From Lentisphaerae bacterium RIFOXYA12_64_32 (GTDB lineage: Bacteria > Verrucomicrobiota > Lentisphaeria > Oligosphaerales > YB12-FULL-65-16), in the NCBI GenBank assembly GCA_001803235.1, contig MHBL01000266.1, positions 1 to 51,685 on the forward strand: a DNA stretch of 51,685 nt, written 5' to 3'. The translations under genes and the position numbers were made by a program. The notes below the pieces were generated by a model that did not search any database, was not told the origin of the DNA, and worked only from the letters and a program-made list of their open reading frames with translations. Within the stretch, counting starts at the first letter, position 1; each line of letters begins with the position of its first letter. Below, one piece after another: positions 1-8,236 of the stretch.

Positions 1-66
1 GGACGCGGGCGCTCCAGGGACTGGCACGTGGGGCTGACTTTGGAGCGCCCGCGTCCTCGCGGGCTC
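1..66. repeat. Hairpin repeat, first copy of a dispersed 27-bp motif
   Basis: Positions 1-16 are the exact reverse complement of 41-56, giving a 16-bp stem with a 24-nt loop. Positions 40-66 recur exactly at 48628-48654, where the motif sits at the broken 3' end of a gene. This looks like a dispersed intergenic repeat cut by the window edge. A bit further on, 104-138 resembles 6004-6055 and ends in ACGCATTAC, the terminus of the MITE at 13802. Up to 248 I see no gene. Confidence 0.7.
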
Positions 67-248
67 CGGAAGCGTCGTGGCCAGTTTCACCTAGGTATGA
101 CCGGGCGGTCTGCCGCCCGGGGGCGCTGACGCATTACTTGGTCAACCCTCCTGGAGTTGACAAATGCCCCGTGAATGGCGACAGTAGGTCATGGTAGCGT
201 CCGCGCCATGCGGTGCGACGTGGTTGGGTCACGGTGCAACAGGATCCC

Positions 249-1670
249 ATGAGTGATGTCGGTCTGATGCTGTTGTTGGTTCTGGCCGTGCTGGCCGTTG
301 CCGGCATCGCCCGTCTGTTGGTGCACGTGACTGAACTGCGCCAACAGTGCTGGTTGGCCACGCGTGAGCGCGAGGAGGTCATCGACTTCCTCAACCACTT
401 CTGCCGTCAGTTGGCGGACGTGACCGACATGGGCGACACGCTGCAGCTGGTGTCGCGCTACCTCTGCGATGTGCTGCGCGCCGAGTCCCTGGCGATCTTT
501 ACGCTGGAGGCCGATGCGGCGGTCGGGGCGCCGAAGCGTCTGCGGGGCAGTGCGGTCGCCGGTTCGTTCCCGATATTCCAGAAATCCTCCGACCTGGTCA
601 TGTCTAAGGCCAAGCACCGGCTCGAGCATCTGAAGCACGAATACATCGCCATGGGGGAGGGTATTGTGGGGCGCGCGGCGCAGGGGAACCGCAGCGTCCT
701 GGTCAGCGACACCGCCGGTTACGCGAATCCCGACGAGATCCCGCGTCGGGTGTACAGCCTGATGGCGGTACCGGTCCAGGTGGACGGTCGTTTCGTCGGG
801 GTCGCCTGTGCGGTGAACTGCCGTGAGGAAGGCCGGCGGTTCGAGGAACAGGACCTGCGTCTGTTCGAGAACCTCTCCTACCAGGCGGCGCTGGCCAGCA
901 AACTGGTCGCCATCTACGCCGAGCGCGGCAAGCACGAACGACTGCAGCGTGAGCTCCAGGTCGGGCAGGAAATCCAGCGCTCGCTCCTGCCCGCGGCGGT
1001 GCCGCAGTGGGGCGAGTGCCGGTTTGCGGCCTTCGCACTGCCGGCACTTGAGGTTGGCGGCGACTACTACGACTTCGTGCCCATCGACGCCGACCGGCTC
1101 ATGATCGTGATGGCCGACGCCTCCGGCAAGGGTGTGCCCGCCTGCATGCTGATGGCCGCCTGCCGCAGCTTCGTGCACTGCCTGGCGGACCGCTATGCCG
1201 GCGTACCGCAGTTCCTGCAGGAACTCAACCGCCGCCTGTACCGCAGCACCGACCACGCGCATTTTCTTACTCTCGCGGTTGCGGTATTGGACCGGCGGAG
1301 TCATGTTCTGGAGTATGGCAGCGCCGGGCACACGCCACTGATCGTCCGTGGTCCTGACGGCACCATTCGCGCCTTGAAGCCGGAAGGCCCGGCACTCGGG
1401 ATGCTGCCCGACGACCTGGGCCTGTGCTTCGAGTCCGTGACACTCGAGTTCCCGGCAGGAAGCGCGTTGCTCTTGTTCACCGACGGCATTACGGAAGCGC
1501 TCAACGCCGCGGACGAGGAGTTCGGTCTTGAGCGTCTGCGCCTCTTGTGTGCGAAAGGTTGCGCGACCCCGCAGGGCCTGACTGATGCGGTGGTCGCGGC
1601 CGTCCGTGAATTCTGCGGCACCACCCCACAGTCTGACGACCAGACCATGGTCGTCGTCACCCGGCACTAG
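249..1670 (+). CDS. Membrane-anchored GAF-SpoIIE (PP2C-type) serine phosphatase
   Basis: A signalling phosphatase of about 473 residues. The start at 249 places a hydrophobic segment (MLLLVLAVLAVAGIARLL) at the N-terminus, followed by a short coiled region, a GAF domain at about residues 45-210 and a SpoIIE/PP2C phosphatase domain at about 235-473. Metal-site motifs of the PP2C family are visible: VGGDYYDF, MADASGKGVPA, LFTDGITEA and SDDQTMVVV. An upstream GTG at 213 is possible, but the ATG at 249 has a weak AGGA just upstream and gives a cleaner membrane anchor. By family knowledge such proteins dephosphorylate anti-sigma-factor antagonists in partner-switching systems. No anti-sigma kinase or STAS gene lies next to it, so the partner is unknown. 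TrxA follows after a 65-nt gap. Confidence 0.85.
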   Translation: MSDVGLMLLLVLAVLAVAGIARLLVHVTELRQQCWLATREREEVIDFLNHFCRQLADVTDMGDTLQLVSRYLCDVLRAESLAIFTLEADAAVGAPKRLRGSAVAGSFPIFQKSSDLVMSKAKHRLEHLKHEYIAMGEGIVGRAAQGNRSVLVSDTAGYANPDEIPRRVYSLMAVPVQVDGRFVGVACAVNCREEGRRFEEQDLRLFENLSYQAALASKLVAIYAERGKHERLQRELQVGQEIQRSLLPAAVPQWGECRFAAFALPALEVGGDYYDFVPIDADRLMIVMADASGKGVPACMLMAACRSFVHCLADRYAGVPQFLQELNRRLYRSTDHAHFLTLAVAVLDRRSHVLEYGSAGHTPLIVRGPDGTIRALKPEGPALGMLPDDLGLCFESVTLEFPAGSALLLFTDGITEALNAADEEFGLERLRLLCAKGCATPQGLTDAVVAAVREFCGTTPQSDDQTMVVVTRH

Positions 1671-1735
1671 CGTCTGTCGATCTTCGCGCAGTGTCAACGG
1701 TAAGACCGGAAACCCAATACGGAAGGAGTCCCCAC

Positions 1736-2041
1736 ATGTCTCTGGAACTGACATCCGCCACGTTTGACGACGCCATCAAGACGGGTACCGTGCTGGTCGA
1801 CTTCTGGGCGCCCTGGTGCGGGCCATGCCGGATGCAGGCCCCGATCCTGGACCAGGTGGCTCAGGAGGTCGGCGATGCCGCCAAGGTCGCGAAGGTCAAC
1901 GTCGATGAGGCGCAGGACATTGCCGCGAAGTTCGGCGTGCGCTCCATTCCGACGCTGATCATCTTCAAGAACGGCAAGGAGTTCAAGAAGTTCGTCGGCC
2001 TCCAGCAGGCCGCGGCGCTGGTCACCGCCCTGAAGGGGTAG
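1736..2041 (+). CDS. trxA: Thioredoxin
   Basis: A 101-residue cytoplasmic thioredoxin that reduces protein disulfides. It carries the canonical WCGPC active site at residues 27-31, the cis-proline motif RSIPT, and FKNGKE in the usual place. The length is normal for the family. The ATG at 1736 is chosen because a strong Shine-Dalgarno GGAAGGAG lies at 1721-1728; an upstream in-frame extension to 1691 has no such signal. It follows the SpoIIE phosphatase on the same strand, and the two may be cotranscribed. No thioredoxin reductase gene is visible in the window. Confidence 0.95.
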   Translation: MSLELTSATFDDAIKTGTVLVDFWAPWCGPCRMQAPILDQVAQEVGDAAKVAKVNVDEAQDIAAKFGVRSIPTLIIFKNGKEFKKFVGLQQAAALVTALKG

Positions 2042-2085
2042 GATAGCACCTGCCACTGCCGCGAAGGTTAAGCGCATCCCCCGCC

Positions 2086-2540
2086 TCACGTTTGCGCGGC
2101 CGCCGCGACTTGGCGCAGGAGATCGTTCCTCTCGAATGGCTTATGCAGGAAGCCGTGCATGCCTTCGTCCAAACCGTAGACCGCCGCAAGTCCGAGGCCC
2201 GTACCCATCCCCCCCCCGCCTTGGTGGTGAAGAACGGCTCGAACAAGTGCTTCCGGGTCTCGGTGTCCATGCCGACGCCGGTGTCGGTGATGGACATGCC
2301 TCCAGGCGTTGCCTGATCTCGACGCGCTTGTGGAGGCTGTGTCTCAGTAACGCGATGGTGTCGTGGACGACGGTGTGCATGTCAAAGGGAATGGGCTGGT
2401 ACGGGTCCTTGCGCGCAAAGGCAAGGAGCCGCCGGGTCAGGTCGGTCGAGGAGCGAGATGCCTGCAGAATACTCTCGGCATAGCCGCGCAGGTGCGGGGT
2501 TCAGGTTGCCCATTATCCGGGCAACCACCTTCGAAAACAC
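2086..2540 (-). pseudogene. Decayed hybrid histidine kinase (DHp, HATPase and receiver remnants)
   Basis: Reading leftward from 2540, one frame gives EVFSKVVARIMGNLN. A shifted frame continues with PHLRGYAESILQ and then RRLLAFARKDPYQPIPFD, which looks like the phosphoacceptor/dimerisation helix of a kinase. After RLEA the frame changes again to SITDTGVGMD and LFEPFFTTKAGGG, the HATPase G1 and F boxes. At a run of nine G (minus strand) the frame slips once more. The restored frame reads GMGTGLGLAAVYG followed directly by GMHGFLHKPFERNDLLRQV, the end of a receiver domain, stopping at 2086-2088. The N box and most of the receiver are missing. At least two frameshifts plus deletions make this a pseudogene. 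It directly abuts the stop codon of the chemoreceptor gene. Confidence 0.8.
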
Positions 2541-2541
2541 C

Positions 2542-4185
2542 TCAGAAGTGCTTCAGCTCGGCGTCATCCAGAGGAATGACCTCCTCCAGCTTCTGGCTGT
2601 TGGCCGTAACCAGCTCGGGCTTGCCGCCGCGGTGTCCGTTGCTATTGCCGCCGTGCGGCCGTGTTGCCCGCGCGCGCGGCGCCATTGCCAGTGCCGGTGC
2701 GTGAGGGAGCGGCGCGGGCGCCCGCCGCGCGCCACCGTTTCCGCCGCCACTCCCGTTCCCGTTGGCGCCATGAATGATAGCCATGAGTTCCTCAACCATG
2801 CCGTTGAGTTCATGCGCGTGGCCCGCCAGTTCGTCGGAGGCACTGGCCGATTCCTCGGCGTTGGCCGCGTTCTGCTGCACCACCTTGTCCATCTCCGAAA
2901 CCGCAGTGTTGACCTGCTCGATGCCCTGCGCTTGTTCCTTGGACGCGGCCGCGATCTCCGCCACCAGCGCCGCCACTTTGCCCGAGCTCTCCTGGATTTG
3001 CGACAGCGACTTGGCCACGTCCTGCGTCACCTTCACCCCCGCGTCGGCGTTCTTCTGGGCGCCCTCGATCAAGTTGGCAGTGTTCTTCGCCGCTTCCGCA
3101 CTGCGCCGCGCCAGGTTCCGCACTTCCTCGGCGACCACCGCGAAGCCCTTGCCCGCCTCGCCGGCGCGCGCCGCCTCGACCGCCGCGTTCAGCGCCAGCA
3201 GGTTAGTCTGGAACGCAATCTCGTCAATAGTCCGGATGATCTTCGCCGTCTCGGTCGCTGAGTTCTTGATCTTCTCGATCGCCTCGGACATGCGTTCCAT
3301 CGACTCGACGCCGCCGCCTACCGCCAACTTCGTCTCCCGCATCAGACGGTCAGCGTTGTTCGCATGCAGGGCGTTCTGTTGAGTCATCGACGACATCTCC
3401 TCAAGCGCGCTGGAGGTTTCCTCCAGGCTGGAGGCCTGCTCACTGGCGCCCTGTGCCAACGACTGACTTGCACCGGAAACCTGGTCAGATGCGGAACGAA
3501 CTTGCTCGGAACCGCGCGACAACGGCTCGACGAGGCGCCTCAACGCCCGGCTGATCGAGACGCTGAGCCCGACGCCAAAACTGAAGGCCACGACCACAAT
3601 GACCGCGCTCAACAGCAGGCTGAACGCCGCGATGGCTTGGGCCCTGCTGTTGAATTCCGCGTCGGCAGTCTGGGCCTCAGCGGCAAGCGCCGCCGCAAAC
3701 CCGACCAACGACTCCTGCAGGGTCGTGGTCAGGCCCTCAAGTCGGGCGTCCAAGGCGCACACCTTGTCCGCCGCCGCGTTTCCGGATTCGAGGAGCGGCA
3801 GCAGCTCCTTTTCGAACAGCAGCGTCACCTCCGCATAGGCGCCGGTCGCTTGGAGCAGACACTCCTTTTCCTCTGATGTGTCGGCAAGTTTCTGGAAGGC
3901 TTTGAGGTTCCTGGCCATCACCTTGTCCATCTCGTCCCAGGCGTGCTTGGACTCGTCGAGCTGGCGGTTGATGGTCGCGTGGGCAATGACTTGGTACACA
4001 CGCGCGGCCATGCCCGTCCCTTCTTGCGCCGCCATGGCAGCCTTGGCACTCTCTGCGCCTCGCCTCTGGAGTTCCTGTATCACGCGCAGTTTCACCTGGT
4101 TGTAGCCGCACACAATAAGTGTCAGGGCCACCACAACGAGAAACGAACCGGTCAGCTTAGTCGCCAGTTTCATGTCTCTGAACAT
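2542..4185 (-). CDS. Methyl-accepting chemotaxis protein
   Basis: A 547-residue chemoreceptor. It has a first membrane helix at about residues 12-28, a periplasmic helical sensor region of roughly 150 residues, a second membrane helix at about 185-208, a short HAMP-like linker, and a cytoplasmic MCP signalling domain with the family hairpin tip (IDEIAFQTNLLALNAAVEAA). The C-terminus has an Ala/Pro/Gly-rich linker and ends LDDAELKHF; I see no classical NWETF-type CheR-binding pentapeptide. The start at 4185 has an AAGGAGG Shine-Dalgarno about 8 nt upstream. No che genes lie nearby, so this is an orphan receptor that presumably works with CheA/CheW encoded elsewhere. The ligand cannot be told from sequence. 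Confidence 0.92.
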   Translation of the reverse strand: MFRDMKLATKLTGSFLVVVALTLIVCGYNQVKLRVIQELQRRGAESAKAAMAAQEGTGMAARVYQVIAHATINRQLDESKHAWDEMDKVMARNLKAFQKLADTSEEKECLLQATGAYAEVTLLFEKELLPLLESGNAAADKVCALDARLEGLTTTLQESLVGFAAALAAEAQTADAEFNSRAQAIAAFSLLLSAVIVVVAFSFGVGLSVSISRALRRLVEPLSRGSEQVRSASDQVSGASQSLAQGASEQASSLEETSSALEEMSSMTQQNALHANNADRLMRETKLAVGGGVESMERMSEAIEKIKNSATETAKIIRTIDEIAFQTNLLALNAAVEAARAGEAGKGFAVVAEEVRNLARRSAEAAKNTANLIEGAQKNADAGVKVTQDVAKSLSQIQESSGKVAALVAEIAAASKEQAQGIEQVNTAVSEMDKVVQQNAANAEESASASDELAGHAHELNGMVEELMAIIHGANGNGSGGGNGGARRAPAPLPHAPALAMAPRARATRPHGGNSNGHRGGKPELVTANSQKLEEVIPLDDAELKHF

Positions 4186-4579
4186 CGGTGTGCCTCCTTA
4201 CCGGCCATGACCCGTGCCTGAGCCGGAACCCGCTCGCCGGCGCTGCTGTGCCCGTGTCAACGTGGTGAAATCAACGCCGCTTGCATTTCTCGTCGGTTTA
4301 CCCCCACTTCCATGCGCCAGCAACGGCCGATGGCCTGCAGCGGCACAGACATGCAGGAAACGTGCCAAACTCAGGCACCGCAGGCAGGCGCCGCGCCACG
4401 AGCCAGGCGGCGGGACATTAATGTCGCAACGGTGCGACGTGAATGCCCCGCGAATCATCGGGGGCAGACAACGGTCGACACCCCAGCGGAGATGGCAGAC
4501 GGGAGTCAGGACTTGACGCGCAGGTGACCTGGCGCGCCCCATTGAGCTACCGGGCGAAGCGGATCGGGCGGTGGCGCCG
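4186..4579. other. Spacer with a 28-bp imperfect dyad
   Basis: No convincing gene is present. Positions 4417-4430 (ATTAATGTCGCAAC) and 4431-4444 (GGTGCGACGTGAAT) form an imperfect dyad matching at 11 of 14 positions, with a perfect inner hairpin GTCGCA-ACGG-TGCGAC at 4423-4438. It lies upstream of the chemoreceptor and downstream of the thymidylate-synthase-like gene, both on the minus strand. It could be an operator or a small hairpin; neither is shown. Confidence 0.35.
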
Positions 4580-5449
4580 TCACTTCTTCCGCGCATTCAC
4601 GGTGGCGGTCATGTCCTCGACCTTCTTCATGATGGCGGGGCGCGCTTCCTCCATGATATCGCGCATGTCCTCGTAGCGGAAGGTGCGTTCCTCGAACGAG
4701 CGCCGCTGCAGGCCGAGTATGAACCGCTCCTCGAACTCCTTGAAGTACGAGCCGTAGATGTGGTAGCTGTCGGCCATGTGCACGTAGCGGCCCAAGTGGA
4801 CGGCACGCCCGAGCCGGTCGGCGATCTTGGAGGCGATCAGCTTCTGGAGCTGCACGAGCGCGAACATGTTCATGAACGCGGCCTTGTAGGCATCGTTCGA
4901 ACGGAAACGGATGTTGGTGTTCAGCCACAGTTTCTCGCCGTCCTCCGTCAAGCGGCACCAGACGCTCTGGAGGCAGGCCGGGTCGTAGCACTCGTTGTCC
5001 TCCCAGACCTTCCAGGTGATGGCCTGGGCGCGGCGCGTGTAGGGGGTTTCGGCAAGCTTCTTCGCGAGGATGTCGATCTGGTCGAAGATCTTGTCCTTGA
5101 ACCCAGGCACCACGTAGGCGAACAGCCGTTCGTTGTAGGTGTACTCCCAACGCGTGTCGGTGGGGTCGTTCGGGTCGCGCACCAAGTGGTTCTTGATGCC
5201 TTCGACCACCTCCATGACGTACTCCTGCAGGTCCTCGACACCGCCGGGGAAGTCCTTGTGGATCATGGGCTCGGCGAGCGGGTCCTCGATGGTGATCAGC
5301 ATGGTCGCGTCGATGCTGGCCGGGTCGGTGGACTTGTCGTACATGGTCTTCATGCGGCAGCCGTTGCGGTGCAGTTCGACGAGCGAGTTTTCCCACGCCT
5401 CGGCAATGCCCTGCCCCCGAGCCGTCAGTACCGGAATGCCGTGCCCCAT
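4580..5449 (-). CDS. Thymidylate synthase family protein (divergent)
   Basis: A 289-residue protein that keeps the spaced hallmarks of the ThyA/dCMP-hydroxymethylase fold. It has an RRAQAITW strand, a putative nucleophile Cys159 in DPACLQS, the phosphate-binding RSND at 183-186, an Asn at 194 where ThyA has its pyrimidine-contacting Asn, and DSYHIYGSY (Asp227, His230, Tyr232) matching the DTHLY motif. By family this would methylate or hydroxymethylate dUMP or dCMP using a folate. The extended, unusual N-terminal half resembles archaeal-type members more than E. coli ThyA. Substrate and cofactor are therefore uncertain. The start at 5449 has GGGAGG 6 nt upstream. There is no dihydrofolate reductase neighbour. 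Confidence 0.72.
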   Translation of the reverse strand: MGHGIPVLTARGQGIAEAWENSLVELHRNGCRMKTMYDKSTDPASIDATMLITIEDPLAEPMIHKDFPGGVEDLQEYVMEVVEGIKNHLVRDPNDPTDTRWEYTYNERLFAYVVPGFKDKIFDQIDILAKKLAETPYTRRAQAITWKVWEDNECYDPACLQSVWCRLTEDGEKLWLNTNIRFRSNDAYKAAFMNMFALVQLQKLIASKIADRLGRAVHLGRYVHMADSYHIYGSYFKEFEERFILGLQRRSFEERTFRYEDMRDIMEEARPAIMKKVEDMTATVNARKK

Positions 5450-5600
5450 CGGAACCTCCCGTTTTGGTTGCCTCGACTGCTCGCGTGTGGCCCGCGTGTG
5501 CCCGGATGACCCCTCCGGTCCAGTGCCAGCAGGCCGTTATTTACGCCCGCCGGCACTAGCCACGCCCCCATAGCCTACCGTACAGGACCGGCTTGTCAAA

Positions 5601-5642
5601 CCGGCATGGGGCATGGGGCATGGGGCATGGGGCGTGGGGGAA
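5601..5642. repeat. Heptamer tandem array (GGGGCAT type)
   Basis: Six consecutive 7-bp units run from 5601: CCGGCAT, three GGGGCAT, GGGGCGT and GGGGGAA. It lies in the 725-bp spacer between the thymidylate-synthase-like gene and rpmA. It belongs to the same general class as the other 7-mer arrays in this window but has a different unit. Confidence 0.85.
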
Positions 5643-5677
5643 GATTGCCGTGGATCGACTCTCTGAGGAAGTCGTGC

Positions 5678-5757
5678 ATGGCTCCAGCCTTGCACTCTCC
5701 CGCTCAGGGTGAAAGCCGTGGCGCGGATCGGGAACGGTACAGCAAGGCTGGAGCCAT
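5678..5757. repeat. 16-bp perfect inverted repeat
   Basis: ATGGCTCCAGCCTTGC at 5678-5693 is the exact reverse complement of 5742-5757, with 48 nt between. It lies in the same gene-free spacer as the heptamer array. No open frame in the spacer resembles a protein. Confidence 0.8.
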
Positions 5758-5839
5758 GCTGCTGCTTTGCGGAGCACCATCTTGCGGTACATGCGCAAGC
5801 CACCGCCGTTAGCTTGATAGCCATGCCCCACCCTCCACC

Positions 5840-6000
5840 CGCGACTCCCATGTTACTCGTTGGCCGCTCTGCGCCTCCGCCGAGCTCGTCTCGGTGGGGC
5901 GACGACGGGGAGAACGGGAGGGGCGCCTTCGCCCCTCTTTCTCCCCATCGTCGCCCCACGGCCGCAAGGACCGTGGCGGCGCGGACAAGCGTGAGTAACG
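5840..6000. repeat. MITE-like element with GTTACTC/GAGTAAC ends
   Basis: The ends are GTTACTC at 5852-5858 and GAGTAAC at 5993-5999. Inside is a long imperfect hairpin, from GTGGGGCGACGACGGGGAGA (about 5895) to CCCCATCGTCGCCCCAC (ending about 5959). The 20-mer at 5840-5859 (CGCGACTCCCATGTTACTCG) recurs exactly, inverted, at 50047-50066. The 30-mer at 5947-5976 recurs exactly at 35224-35253. No clear target-site duplication is seen. Confidence 0.7.
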
Positions 6001-6068
6001 TCAACCGATGACCGGGTGGCCGTCGCCCGGGAGTTGCTGGCGCATCATGAGGCATTACGCGGCCGGCA

Positions 6069-6096
6069 TTGACGGGCGCGGTTCGCGTGCTAGATT
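6069..6096 (+). promoter_or_regulatory. Sigma-70-like promoter for rpmA
   Basis: TTGACG at 6069-6074 and TAGATT at 6091-6096 are separated by 16 bp. A leader of about 70 nt then leads to rpmA with its GGAGG Shine-Dalgarno. Confidence 0.55.
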
Positions 6097-6174
6097 ATCG
6101 GTTCGCAGTGATGTGTTTGTGACCACAGCAGGCTGAATGGCATAGTACGAGCGTGCCTCGTACGGAGGTGATTT

Positions 6175-6441
6175 ATGGCACATAAGAAGGGTCAGTCATC
6201 GAGTCGGAACGGACGTGACAGCAACCCGAAGTTCCGGGGTATCAAGGTCTATGGCGGCCAGGTGGTAAAGTCCGGCAGTATCATTGTCCGTCAATGCGGG
6301 ACGAAGTTTCGGCCGGGATTGAATGTACGCAAGGGTCGCGACTTCACGCTGTTCGCGGTTGCGCCCGGAGTGGTGAAGTTCGAGCAGACCGGCAGTCGGC
6401 GCGTGAGCGTGATTCCGCTTCCCGCCGTAGCCCAGGCCTGA
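6175..6441 (+). CDS. rpmA: 50S ribosomal protein L27
   Basis: An 88-residue ribosomal protein L27. The N-terminus MAHKKGQSSSRNGRDSNPKF and the following KVYGGQVVKSGSIIVRQ are diagnostic of the family. Its N-terminal tail reaches the peptidyl-transferase centre of the large subunit. There is no N-terminal propeptide of the Firmicutes type. The start is supported by CGGAGGTGATTT directly upstream. It has its own promoter (6069-6096) and a terminator (6461-6501), so it appears monocistronic. The usual partner rplU (L21) is not present on either side, which is uncommon. Confidence 0.98.
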   Translation: MAHKKGQSSSRNGRDSNPKFRGIKVYGGQVVKSGSIIVRQCGTKFRPGLNVRKGRDFTLFAVAPGVVKFEQTGSRRVSVIPLPAVAQA

Positions 6442-6460
6442 GTCGTCTTTGAGTTCTTAG

Positions 6461-6501
6461 CACCGCCGTCGGGCAGACACCCGCGGCGGTGTTCTCTTTT
6501 T
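6461..6501 (+). terminator. Rho-independent terminator of rpmA
   Basis: CACCGCCG at 6461-6468 pairs with CGGCGGTG at 6484-6491 and is followed by the T-rich run TTCTCTTTTT at 6492-6501. It lies 20 nt after the rpmA stop. Confidence 0.85.
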
Positions 6502-6675
6502 GACCTGTGCAAGCAGAGTGAGGCCGGGTAGGTCGCGGTGCCAGCCCAGGCCGGCCCCGAGCACCCTGCTGCGATCCCAGAGGTCCCGCGCCACTGCCCG
6601 CCGCCGCGCACAACCGCGAACGAGCTTACTCCGGCGTCCGCGCTCCGTGCTTCGAGCTTCTTCAGACGCAGGGGC

Positions 6676-7470
6676 TCAATCGGCCGGGACCGGCGCGAAC
6701 GCCGCTGCCCACGCGTCGATCTGCGCCGCGACCGCGGCAATGGCCTCCTCGGAACCCAGGCGCGGACAGTAGACCACTCCGCCCTTGAACCCGTGTTTCT
6801 GCAGGGCGGTTGACCACTGTGCCTGGCTGGCAGGGTCCAACTGCTCGCCGGCGGACGGTTGGTAGTGCAGCCTCACCAACCCGGTGTTGAAGCAGACGGT
6901 GCGCAGCATCTTTTCGACCTCAGCCGGATGGGGCAGTTCGCCGGGGACCAAGTCCAAGGCCAGGCGACAGCAGGGATGCATGACGTCGTGGACCAGGTTG
7001 CCGGCATGTTCCCACTCCTTGGAGCCCGGGAAGGCGCGCGGGAACCGCACCCGGACGCAAACGGTCATCTTCAACCGTTCCGCATCCGGCATCAGGGCCC
7101 GCAGGAGTCGGACCCGTTCGCCGAGGTCGTGCTGAAACGTTGCCTCGCCAATTCGGTCCAGCCCCATTTGCAGGCAGACCGACCCTACCTCCGCGGCATG
7201 ACACAGAGCCAGTGTTTTCTTGAGGCAGGCCTGGATGTCCTCGCGGCCGCGCGCCGGGCTTTCGGTGAGGTATCGCGCGACGTCGGGGGGTAGCAAGTCC
7301 CTGGCGTGGGCCACCCGCAATCCGAGCCGTCGAGCCAGGGCCAGGGGCTCAGGGCCTGCGGCCAGGACCGCGGCTGAGCATTCGACGTCGCGGACCGTCT
7401 TCATATTGCCGACGGCCTCGAACCAGGGCCTCCAAGTCTCGTCAGCAACGCTCACAGCGCAGGTGATCAT
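6676..7470 (-). CDS. Hypothetical protein, TIM-barrel sugar isomerase-like
   Basis: A 264-residue cytoplasmic protein with no signal peptide. I do not recognise a specific family. Alternating helix/strand patterns, including AEVGSVCLQMGLDRIGE, LKMTVCVRVRF and CCRLALDLVPGELPHP, resemble the xylose-isomerase-like TIM barrel, where strand ends carry Glu, His and Asp metal ligands. The start at 7470 (MITCAVSVADE) has GGGAAGA about 10 nt upstream and overlaps the end of rsmE by 29 nt, so the two are probably translationally coupled. A longer in-frame start at 7539 would lie deep inside rsmE and is less likely. Function is unassigned. Confidence 0.65.
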   Translation of the reverse strand: MITCAVSVADETWRPWFEAVGNMKTVRDVECSAAVLAAGPEPLALARRLGLRVAHARDLLPPDVARYLTESPARGREDIQACLKKTLALCHAAEVGSVCLQMGLDRIGEATFQHDLGERVRLLRALMPDAERLKMTVCVRVRFPRAFPGSKEWEHAGNLVHDVMHPCCRLALDLVPGELPHPAEVEKMLRTVCFNTGLVRLHYQPSAGEQLDPASQAQWSTALQKHGFKGGVVYCPRLGSEEAIAAVAAQIDAWAAAFAPVPAD

Positions 7471-8197
7471 GGGGTATTCTTCCCAGCAGGTAACCGACCA
7501 AGGCCGGCACCGCGGTTTCGACTCGCAACGTCCACTCACCCACGGTCAGCGCCGTGTAGCCGCGCTGCCGCAGCGCCGCCGATTCCTCATCGCTGAAGCC
7601 GCCCTCCGGACCGATCCACAACTCGATTTCGCCGGTTCCTGGCGTCGCGCCGGCCGGCGTCGGGGTGACGGACTCGACCGGCACCGCCCCAAAGTACCCG
7701 GTTCCCGTCCCCGCCGCAAGGGCGGCCGTGAAACTCTGTGGCGGTTCGAGCTGCGGCACAAACACGTTGCCGGATTGCTTGGCGGCCTCGACGGCGTCGC
7801 GCCGCCAACTCTCGATGGCGCCGGACGACTCCGGCTTGGCGACGCTGTAACGGCAGATCAGCGGCGTGACTCGCCACACGCCCAGTTCCATGGCATCCTG
7901 GATGACGCGGCCCATGAGTTTACCGCGCGGCACGGCGACACAGAGCCGCAATCGCGTCCGCGGCGGACGGAACACATGCCGGTCCACGACCGAGCACACC
8001 AGGCGCTCGCGGTGTTTCCGCTCGTCCGCGCGGCTGACGACGGCTTCCGCCCGCACTCCAGCGCCGTTGAGCAGAACGACCCGGTCGCCCTGGGCAAGCC
8101 GCAGGACGCGCAATGCGTGCCGTGCCTCGTCGGGCGGCAGGTCTGCTTCCTGCCCCACGGGCGGAATCTGTTCACAGTAGAAACGTCGAATCGTCAT
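7442..8197 (-). CDS. rsmE: 16S rRNA m3U1498 methyltransferase RsmE
   Basis: A 251-residue SPOUT-class methyltransferase that modifies U1498 of 16S rRNA using S-adenosylmethionine. The N-terminus MTIRRFYCEQ opens the small RNA-binding domain, with HALRVLRLAQGDRVVLLNG as its conserved core. The C-terminal knotted domain shows PRGKLMGRVIQDAMELG, the SAM-site motif IGPEGGFSDEE, and ETAVPALVGYLLGR. The ATG at 8197 has AAGGGA upstream; an in-frame upstream extension would translate the 9-mer repeats at 8237-8281 and is unlikely. It lies between an RdgB homologue and an overlapping hypothetical gene on the same strand. Confidence 0.93.
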   Translation of the reverse strand: MTIRRFYCEQIPPVGQEADLPPDEARHALRVLRLAQGDRVVLLNGAGVRAEAVVSRADERKHRERLVCSVVDRHVFRPPRTRLRLCVAVPRGKLMGRVIQDAMELGVWRVTPLICRYSVAKPESSGAIESWRRDAVEAAKQSGNVFVPQLEPPQSFTAALAAGTGTGYFGAVPVESVTPTPAGATPGTGEIELWIGPEGGFSDEESAALRQRGYTALTVGEWTLRVETAVPALVGYLLGRIPHDHLRCERC

Positions 8198-8236
8198 ACT
8201 CGGTCCCTTGCGCAAGGGGGACGCGCCCCGGGGCCG

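Noticed and set aside
157..185. Possible promoter for the GAF/SpoIIE gene
   Set aside because: TTGACA at 157-162 is perfect, but no acceptable -10 lies 16-18 bp downstream (GACAGT or ACAGTA only).
189..1754. Long open frame (521 codons) on the minus strand across the GAF/SpoIIE gene
   Set aside because: It is a shadow of the GC-rich plus-strand gene: the composition is rich in Arg, Gly and His and no family motif appears, while the plus strand has a clear GAF-SpoIIE protein.
4198..4596. Small open frames in the spacer upstream of the chemoreceptor
   Set aside because: They have no ribosome site, no motif and an Arg/Gly/Pro-rich composition typical of random GC-rich frames.
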